A program made the translations under genes and the position numbers. Shown here in pieces: positions 58,680 to 64,000 of a DNA stretch of 64,000 nucleotides. The DNA comes from Pseudoramibacter sp. (lineage in GTDB: Bacteria; Bacillota; Clostridia; Eubacteriales; Eubacteriaceae): NCBI RefSeq assembly GCF_022484225.1, contig NZ_JAKVLT010000001.1, forward strand, positions 496,001 to 560,000. The letters run 5' to 3'. Below the pieces are notes generated by a model. The model was not told the origin of the DNA. It worked only from the letters and a program-made list of their open reading frames with translations, and did no database searches. Each line of letters begins with the position of its first letter. The first letter of the stretch is position 1.

Positions 58680-59165
58680 CTAAAATGTCAGGCGCATCTG
58701 ATGCCAGACCACGCCCCCATGAACAGATTTTTCCGACACGCCTTCGTCTTCGAAACCGAACTTCGCGTAATAATGCACGAGCTTGTCTTTGCAGGTCAGC
58801 ACCAGCCCTTTGCGCCCCTGTTCCCTGGCATCCTGGACGGCCCGTTCGATGAGCTGTCCAGCGTAACCGTGTTTCCGGTATTCCGGCAGGGTGTTTACCC
58901 CGAAAATCATCTGCCAGGCGCCCTTTTCGTCGTGCATGCTGCCCTTTTCGTACATTTCGTCGGTCAGATCCGGTTCATCGGTGACAAAGCCGTCCTCGAA
59001 GGCAATCAATTTTTCGCCGTCGAACATGAGCCAGAAATGATCGCCGTAATGGGCCAGCCGGTCTTCAAATTCGTCCCGGGTCGCCGCTTCCGCCGCCGGA
59101 AAGCACGCCGCTTCTACGGCCGTCACGGCGTCCAAATCGTTCATCGTTGCTGTTCTGATTTTCAT
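58680..59165 (-). CDS. GNAT-family N-acetyltransferase
   Basis: A 161-residue GNAT acetyltransferase. AMINO motif: IRTATMNDLDAVTAVEAACFP at the N-terminus, the pyrophosphate loop EYRKHGYAGQLIERAVQDA (R-x-H-G-Y-A/G), and YYAKFGFEDEG at the end are family-typical of the arylalkylamine-type branch. The start is ATG 59165 or 59171, preceded only by a weak TTAGAG; no clear choice. It follows the immunity-like gene by 13 bases but is GC-rich, unlike it. Confidence 0.83.
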   Translation of the reverse strand: MKIRTATMNDLDAVTAVEAACFPAAEAATRDEFEDRLAHYGDHFWLMFDGEKLIAFEDGFVTDEPDLTDEMYEKGSMHDEKGAWQMIFGVNTLPEYRKHGYAGQLIERAVQDAREQGRKGLVLTCKDKLVHYYAKFGFEDEGVSEKSVHGGVVWHQMRLTF

Positions 59166-59178
59166 CGTCATCTCTAAA

Positions 59179-59472
59179 TTATTCACTGCAAAATGCCTGA
59201 TACGCCTCTTCCAGATGCTTTTCCCAATCTTTTGGATCTTCATCCAGAATCGAATCGTAATAGTTGGTCAAAAAAGCGTTGCCCTGATCCGTGACCATGT
59301 CGCTGTTCAGGGATACGCTGCTGTCCATGCCAACTTCAAAAGTTTCGATGCCTTCATCGGTGAGCCATCCCTTTGACGACAAAAATTGAAAGATTTTTCT
59401 AAAACGATCTACGACTTCTTTTTCATTTTCGCCGCCGTCAATGTGCCACGATGCCTTATCAAATACATTCAT
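59179..59472 (-). CDS. Small acidic protein, putative immunity protein of the toxin locus
   Basis: A 97-residue, strongly acidic protein (start MNVFDKASWHIDGGENEKEV, end WEKHLEEAYQAFCSE). It starts one base after the stop of the nuclease-like toxin tail, with its binding site (GAGGTTGAAG) inside that tail's end. Acidity, size and position are those of immunity proteins that neutralise basic nuclease toxins. I recognise no named family. AT-richer than the next gene, like the toxin tail, so the two appear to be one cassette. Confidence 0.6.
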   Translation of the reverse strand: MNVFDKASWHIDGGENEKEVVDRFRKIFQFLSSKGWLTDEGIETFEVGMDSSVSLNSDMVTDQGNAFLTNYYDSILDEDPKDWEKHLEEAYQAFCSE

Positions 59473-59473
59473 T

Positions 59474-60315
59474 TTACTTCAACCTCTTGATTTCTGTATG
59501 CACAATTTCTGGAATTTTGAGCAGTTCCCCAGTTCTGCTGTCTTTAATAAATGCGCCGTCATGCGCTTCAGCCCATTCCACAATCCGCTGTTCTTTTGCC
59601 TTTTGCATTTCTTTTGGGGCTGTCTTCGAGGTCACTTCCACCATTTTAATGACCTTGTCTTTTCCGCGCACAACAAAATCAAGCCTTCTGGCTGTACCGG
59701 TTACAGGATCTTTGATAATCTCGCCGTTTTTGTCGCGAATGAATTGCTCGCGCAGGACATTATTCTTGCCATACCTGAAATCGAGGCCTTTCATTATCTT
59801 TTCTTCTCTGGCAATGCCGTCTAATTTGTTTGTGACGATCTGTTCGTGTTCATTAACTTCTTTTACTGCCGTTTCTTCGACGCCTTCTTTTGTGAATTTA
59901 TTCGTCACTTTCTTTGCCAATTCTTCGGCTGTTTCTTTAAGGCCCTTTCTGCCGGTGGCTTCAAGGCCTTCCTGCACAGCTTTCTCGGCGCCGGCTTCTG
60001 CGACTTCTTTGGTCACTGTTTTGGCACCGGCTTCAGCGACTTCCTGTGCTGTCTTTTTGGCGCCTATTTCAGCACCTTCTTTGACAGCCTGTTTTGCGAG
60101 GGCTTCGCCGCCGCCTTTGACGGCCACATAGCCGGCGCCGCCGGTGGCGGTGCCGCTGGCGATCGCACCGGCGTCCATGCCTGCGGAGAGGGCCAGGGCG
60201 GCCCAGTCTCCTTCCCGGACCGCATTGTACTCCGCGACCCCGGGCACCATTTCCGCCGCAAACTTCGCCGCATCCCCGTACTTGCCGCAGTCCGGCAGCA
60301 CCTTCGAGACCGTAG
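59474..60315 (-). pseudogene. Out-of-frame polymorphic toxin tail (PD-(D/E)xK nuclease-like)
   Basis: The frame carries a pretoxin region (VPGVAEYNAVREGDWAALAL; a glycine/alanine stretch) then Lys/Glu/Ala repeats (AEAGAKTVTKEVAEAGAEKA), then a beta-rich end: NNVLREQFIRDK, ARRLDFVVRGKDKVIKMVEV TSKTA. LDFVV...KMVEVTSK fits the D...E-x-T/K pattern of restriction-like nucleases in polymorphic toxins. It has no start codon of its own in this frame; upstream it is the continuation, in a different frame, of the delivery-like gene. The break lies near 60300-60340. It is a silent orphan toxin or a frameshift by assembly. Confidence 0.55.
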
Positions 60316-60977
60316 GCCTTGTGAAAGGCGCTGGTGCTCGTCTGGGCCGTTTCTGCCGCCAGAATGCCGATGTAGGGCCGGCCCGACATCGCCAGTGCCA
60401 GCTTTTCAAGGCCCTGGACGTAGGCTTCGTCCGGACTCGCCTTTGACCTCGGACTGCCCACGACGCTCACCGCCGCCGCGTTGTGCTGCCGCGCGATTTT
60501 GTTGGACAGAGCCGCAATGTGCATGCGGTCCTCGTTTTCGATTTTCACCCCGGGGAAATGGCCGATGAGGGCGTTTTTGAGGGTGTCCCCCAGGGTCACC
60601 GTGGAGCGCTTGAGATTTTCATCGGGCTCATCGTTGCGGACTCCCAAATAAAAATCCGTCTTTTTCCCGTCGGAGTCCATGACGACAAAAACACTGGCCC
60701 GGTAAGTGGACAGGGTGTTGAACACTGTGGTCAGCTTGTCCACCACCGACTCCCCTTTTTTGTAGACCATTTCGGTGATGTGATAGAGCCGGACGTTGTC
60801 GATGAGGTCATCCTCCAGGGCGGGCAGGCGGTCCGCCGCCGGGACGATTTCCATTTCGTCGAGGCGGGTCAGGTAGTTTTTCCGGAGGCCTTCTTCGATG
60901 ATGGCCAGCCGTTCCGCCAGCGCCGGCGCTTCTGCCGGCTGCACAGCCTGGGTCTGTTCTTTCTGTAATTCGTTCAT
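60069..60977 (-). CDS. Delivery-like protein: intact N-terminal domain, then frameshift
   Basis: The first ~220 residues (to near 60300) are real: YHITEMVYKKGESVVDKLTT, FVVMDSDGKKTDFYLGVRND and AYVQGLEKLALAMSGRPYIG resemble the N-terminal region of larger (700-residue) clostridial proteins that I cannot name. After AAETAQTSTSAFHKAYG the frame becomes Arg/Gly-rich antisense-like sequence down to 60069. In an intact copy the sequence would continue into a toxin tail. It follows the 535-residue gene by three bases, with AGGAATTAAGGG upstream of ATG 60977. Confidence 0.6.
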   Translation of the reverse strand: MNELQKEQTQAVQPAEAPALAERLAIIEEGLRKNYLTRLDEMEIVPAADRLPALEDDLIDNVRLYHITEMVYKKGESVVDKLTTVFNTLSTYRASVFVVMDSDGKKTDFYLGVRNDEPDENLKRSTVTLGDTLKNALIGHFPGVKIENEDRMHIAALSNKIARQHNAAAVSVVGSPRSKASPDEAYVQGLEKLALAMSGRPYIGILAAETAQTSTSAFHKAYGLEGAAGLRQVRGCGEVCGGNGARGRGVQCGPGRRLGRPGPLRRHGRRCDRQRHRHRRRRLCGRQRRRRSPRKTGCQRRC

Positions 60978-60980
60978 CCC

Positions 60981-62588
60981 TTAATTCCTCGCTACACTTT
61001 CCAGCTGATCCGACAGCTCGCCAAACCAGTCCGCATCTTCCTGAAGCCTGCGGTCTTCGTCGGACATTTGGGCAGACAGGGCGCTGCTGGCGTCGTCTTT
61101 TTCCTGAATGCACTGCTGCAGATGCGCGGTGTAGGCTGCGGCCAGATCGCCGTAATACTGCTGCAGTTTGGCAAATGTCCGGCGCTGAAGGGCTTCAGCA
61201 ATCGGGCGCACCTGTTCCGCCGCGTACTGCCGCCACTTCTGAACCTGGAAATCGACGTGCCGCACCGGATGAGCCGCCGTGTCGAAAAAGCCCTTTTCCA
61301 TGACGGTCCGTTCTTCCCGGATCGCGAGCAGAGGCGCTTTCAAATCCGGCACCGCCGGCGCCTTCAGATTTTCCCAGGCTGTCCCCCGGGGCTTAAAAGG
61401 ACTGACGGCCGCCGCCGGCGCGTACAAGGCTGCCAGGGCCTGCTCCACTTTCTTGACAGCAGACAGCGTATCCGCCGAAAACTGTTCGATATACCGCTGA
61501 TACTGCTTCTGTACCAGGACATTCAGCGCCTCCGCCATTTTTGTCCCGTCAGTTTCGCCGGAGATCTTGGTCTTCCGCCGCTGCCAGTTTTCAATCTGCG
61601 CCAAGAGTCTGTCTTTGTCCGCTTCCCACGCGCCAGGCACGGCGAGGTTGTCCCGGTTTTTAAATCGCTCCAGACATTGTTTGAAGATGACGAGCTCCCG
61701 GATCACACCGTCGATTTTGCGGTGAAGGGCCTGGTTGGCGCTCTGGCCTTTCTGCTGTTCCCCTTCGAGTTTTGGCTGTGCTTTCTGCGCAAAGGCCCTG
61801 AAGGCGGCCAGTACCTGGTGAATGTAATCCGTCACCGGGTATAGGGCCATGTACTGCTGGAGCTTGCCGTCGCGCACCGAAGTGACGATCTGAGGGGTCC
61901 TCACCCCGAGGTCTTCGGCGATGCGGCGGGCCTTGTCGGTGTCCACATCATCGGCAAATTGGAAGAACAGCTGCTTCTGGGTGACGTCGGACCGGGACAG
62001 CAGCTCAGATAAATTGCGCTGAAAGGCCGCGAGATGATCCCGGTCGGTCCAGAGCACAATGGGCGTGTTGCGGATGCGGGTCTCTTTGAGTTCAGCCGCT
62101 TTTTCGACGTGATCTGCCGCGACGGTCATGCCGTGCACATCCTGTGCTTCGAAAAAAGGCCCGCCGACACACACCAGATTCAATGTCTTTTCAAAAATTT
62201 CCGGATGCCGCTCCTTAAACCCCTTCAAATCCAGCTGCCGGTTCCGGCGGCGTTCCAGCCATGCCAGCAGCCCATTGATCTCATCCAGCTTCTGCTGCCG
62301 GGGCTCCAGTTCGTTTTTCAGGAAAAGGGACACCTCCCCTTCTCCGACGCTGGCCCGGCGAAAGGCCCCCTTCAGCTCGTCGAAATCCTGCGCCGTCCCG
62401 GAAAAATCCAGCTCAAAGCCGTAGCCGTTCATTTCGCCGGCAAAGATCTCCGGCACCTTGTCGATCCAGTCCTCCAGCCTGCCGCCGATGTACTTTTCAA
62501 CCAGGCTGTTGACCCGCGGCGCCCGGCCGTTGAACCGAATTGCGGTCTTCAAGGTGTACGGATTGTAGCGTAATTCTGCTTTGACCAA
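60981..62588 (-). CDS. Hypothetical coiled-coil protein, 535 aa, companion of toxin locus
   Basis: A 535-residue soluble protein with a folded N-terminal ~110 residues (LRYNPYTLKTAIRFNGR, VEKYIGGRLEDWIDKVPEIF, EMNGYGFELDFSGTAQDFDE) followed by helical, coiled-coil segments (about 165-290, 355-400, 460-530). Start TTG 62588 with AAGGGGGA four bases upstream. No membrane segments or motif of known enzymes. It heads the operon 535-aa / delivery-like / toxin / immunity and I infer it to be a chaperone or secretion component; the same N-terminal pattern occurs, to my recollection, next to the delivery-like domain in other clostridia. Confidence 0.62.
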   Translation of the reverse strand: MVKAELRYNPYTLKTAIRFNGRAPRVNSLVEKYIGGRLEDWIDKVPEIFAGEMNGYGFELDFSGTAQDFDELKGAFRRASVGEGEVSLFLKNELEPRQQKLDEINGLLAWLERRRNRQLDLKGFKERHPEIFEKTLNLVCVGGPFFEAQDVHGMTVAADHVEKAAELKETRIRNTPIVLWTDRDHLAAFQRNLSELLSRSDVTQKQLFFQFADDVDTDKARRIAEDLGVRTPQIVTSVRDGKLQQYMALYPVTDYIHQVLAAFRAFAQKAQPKLEGEQQKGQSANQALHRKIDGVIRELVIFKQCLERFKNRDNLAVPGAWEADKDRLLAQIENWQRRKTKISGETDGTKMAEALNVLVQKQYQRYIEQFSADTLSAVKKVEQALAALYAPAAAVSPFKPRGTAWENLKAPAVPDLKAPLLAIREERTVMEKGFFDTAAHPVRHVDFQVQKWRQYAAEQVRPIAEALQRRTFAKLQQYYGDLAAAYTAHLQQCIQEKDDASSALSAQMSDEDRRLQEDADWFGELSDQLESVARN

Positions 62589-62664
62589 CGTATCCCCCTT
62601 ATTGGTTCACTTAAGATATCGTTTTTATTATATCATGGTCCAGTACGATAATGGCACGCCGCGC

Positions 62665-62694
62665 AAAAAAAAGACGCCTGATTGACTCAGACGT
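62665..62694 (-). terminator. Terminator of the CPBP protease gene
   Basis: ACGCCTGA (62674-62681) pairs with TCAGACGT (62687-62694); eight U follow on the minus strand. The stem includes the gene's stop codon. Confidence 0.8.
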
Positions 62695-63538
62695 TAAAGC
62701 CCAGGGCTTTCTGCAGGGGTTTGGACCGGCTCACGATCCACACCATCATCACGATCGCCGCCGCCATGTAAATGCCGTTGGTGTCGGCGCCGTAAGCGCC
62801 CCCGGCCACAAACCGGCGGGAGCTGGTCAGTACGAGGTTCACCGGCCAGTCGTGCCGGACGGACGTGCCCATGGGGAACACCAGCTCGATGAGGTTGTTC
62901 ATGGCGTGCACCGTGAAGCTCGCCCAGATCGACTTCTCTTTAAGGCAGATCAGGCTCAGGAGCATCCCGATCAGCGTGATAGCCACGCCCGTCTGAACCG
63001 CGCTCAGGGCATCCATCCGGCCGTTCATCATGTGGAGGACGCCGAACAAAACCGACGAAATGAGGATGGCCTTCCTCACGCCGTGGTGCTTCGCGATCCG
63101 GGGCAGGATCACCCCGCGGAACACCAGTTCTTCCACAAAGGGCGCGATGAGGGCCGTGTCGAAGGCGGATACCGCCATCTGGGCCACGGCCTGGGGATTG
63201 GACGCCGGCAGCACCAGCCTAGCGCCGGTGGCCAGGGTGCCGCCGTAGAACATGCCGACGAGCCACGCCCCCCAGGCGAAGTACTGGCTGCGGATCGCCG
63301 GCGGGAACCCGACGAGCCGAAAGCGGTCGTGAAACACGTACTTGTTCAAAAAGTACAGGCCGATGAGAACCAGCGCGGCGTACACCAGAGACCCCCAGAC
63401 CATGTGGGCCAGGGTCGCTGAAAAATGGGCCTGCAGGGTTTTGGGCCAGTACACGCCGATGAGGCGGCTTATGATCAAAAGCGCCAGCACCGACGCGACG
63501 TCCCGAACGGTTCTCGATATTTTTCTCTTTAAGGTCAT
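62687..63538 (-). CDS. CPBP-family intramembrane metalloprotease (Abi/CAAX-type)
   Basis: A 283-residue membrane protease with eight predicted helices. Motif 1 EELVFRG (136-142; catalytic Glu136-Glu137 and Arg141), motif 2 SSVLFGVLHM (His169) and motif 3 FTVHAMNN are all complete, so it should be active. CPBP proteins process small peptides (bacteriocin self-immunity) or prenylated proteins. No bacteriocin gene is visible adjacent. Its stop lies in the terminator stem. Confidence 0.9.
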   Translation of the reverse strand: MTLKRKISRTVRDVASVLALLIISRLIGVYWPKTLQAHFSATLAHMVWGSLVYAALVLIGLYFLNKYVFHDRFRLVGFPPAIRSQYFAWGAWLVGMFYGGTLATGARLVLPASNPQAVAQMAVSAFDTALIAPFVEELVFRGVILPRIAKHHGVRKAILISSVLFGVLHMMNGRMDALSAVQTGVAITLIGMLLSLICLKEKSIWASFTVHAMNNLIELVFPMGTSVRHDWPVNLVLTSSRRFVAGGAYGADTNGIYMAAAIVMMVWIVSRSKPLQKALGFNV

Positions 63539-63602
63539 GCTCTCCTCCGATGCTCAAATCTAATTCACGATTTTAACACAAAGGAGCGGAGAGAAAAAGC
63601 GA

Positions 63603-64000
63603 TCAGGCTTGATAAAAATCAATCGCCAGATCGGCCACTTTTTCCGGCGCCTCGGGAGTCTCCCAGATCGAGTGCCCCTGGCCCTTCATCACCGTGATCG
63701 GGATATGAAAACGGTCGGCAAAAGCCCTGGCCTTTTCCACAGGAATCACCGCGTCCTTTTCCCCGTGCACCATGGCGAACTGCATGCCGCTGTGATCCGC
63801 CGCGGCGAAGACCGCCGGCAGATCATTGGCTTTAAAATCCTCGAGCATCCCTCTTGAAACTTTGACGGGGTTGCCCAGCTCCATGTTGGGCGTGAAATAG
63901 CCTTTAGTCTTTAGATCTTTAACCATCACAGGATCGGGATCGGCCTTAAAAAATAAATCCGGCATGTTGACCGCGGCGCTGCGCATGAAAAGCCGGGTCC
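63603..64000 (-). CDS. Alpha/beta hydrolase, C-terminal part (cut by window end)
   Basis: The frame is open from the last bases of the window to a stop at 63603. The visible 130 residues contain FAMVHGEKDAVIPVEKARAF (the acid strand, D in GEKDxVIP) and KGQGHSIWETPE (catalytic His), the second half of an alpha/beta hydrolase. The nucleophile lies outside the window. It is oriented away from the CPBP gene's start, 64 bases from it. Confidence 0.8.
   Translation of the reverse strand, partial: TRLFMRSAAVNMPDLFFKADPDPVMVKDLKTKGYFTPNMELGNPVKVSRGMLEDFKANDLPAVFAAADHSGMQFAMVHGEKDAVIPVEKARAFADRFHIPITVMKGQGHSIWETPEAPEKVADLAIDFYQA

Noticed and set aside
1..64000. tRNA, rRNA genes or CRISPR arrays
   Set aside because: I found no cloverleaf with a plausible T-loop, no rRNA signature and no regularly spaced repeats.

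Overview
The window reads as a chromosomal stretch of an anaerobic, Clostridia-like Firmicute (Bacillota). The evidence is strong AGGAGG ribosome binding sites, TTGACA/TATAAT promoters, frequent TTG and GTG starts, and families typical of anaerobic Firmicutes (OhrR, MocR, GntR-type regulators, DUF1304, UPF0324, CPBP, Tn-type large serine recombinase). Most of it is clearly GC-rich. Bases 1-5000, the 17.7-18.5 kb gene, 37.3-38.8 kb, 42.6-50.3 kb and 59.2-60.0 kb are visibly AT-richer. The order Eubacteriales is a guess; I see no rRNA, tRNA or CRISPR array.

Layout. 0-5 kb: the tail of a nitroreductase, two coupled MATE efflux pumps, a nitrilase with its active-site core deleted, and two spliced fragments of mobile-element genes. 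5-9 kb: small membrane proteins, a serine hydrolase, a TRIC-type channel and an undescribed 43-aa gene behind an FNR-type promoter. 9-15.8 kb: a ppGpp-synthetase-like protein, a heterodimeric ABC exporter with one degenerate ATP site, a soluble MprF-like transferase and a hydrolase. 15.8-27.9 kb: a two-gene ABC transporter, a DUF5131 radical-SAM-like protein, a GPx-OhrR redox operon, a CDF transporter, a phosphoesterase, a frameshifted threonine aldolase next to a gutted LysR gene, a MATE pump and a Sir2-like protein. 28-36.5 kb: a polyprenyl-type sugar transfer pair, an esterase, aldehyde dehydrogenase with a divergent MocR regulator, an ADP-ribosylglycohydrolase and an alkylation-repair remnant. 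36.5-42.6 kb: an ArsR gene with two matching operators, an AlbA_2 regulator broken at a homopolymer, metabolic genes and a doubly broken MFS pump.

42.6-54 kb is a defence-like island of two adjacent, separately terminated units. One is AT-rich: TcmP-like partner, CX3CX3C radical SAM protein, type III Mod, type III Res and a membrane/coiled-coil protein. The other is GC-rich: a GHKL (Hsp90/MutL-type) ATPase and two overlapping companion genes, the last DUF6339-like. 54-58.6 kb holds a GTPase-acetyltransferase pair, a UPF0324 anion exporter with divergent LysR, and two tiny genes. 59-62.6 kb is a polymorphic-toxin-like locus: a 535-aa companion, an N-terminal delivery-like domain, an out-of-frame AT-richer nuclease-like toxin tail and a small acidic putative immunity protein. 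The window ends with a CPBP protease and a truncated hydrolase.

A repeated theme is gene decay by internal deletion, small frameshift or truncation. I count about ten broken genes, several still behind intact promoters or regulators. The best candidates for new biology are the TcmP/radical-SAM/type III island, the three-gene GHKL system, the toxin locus, and the FNR-controlled small protein.
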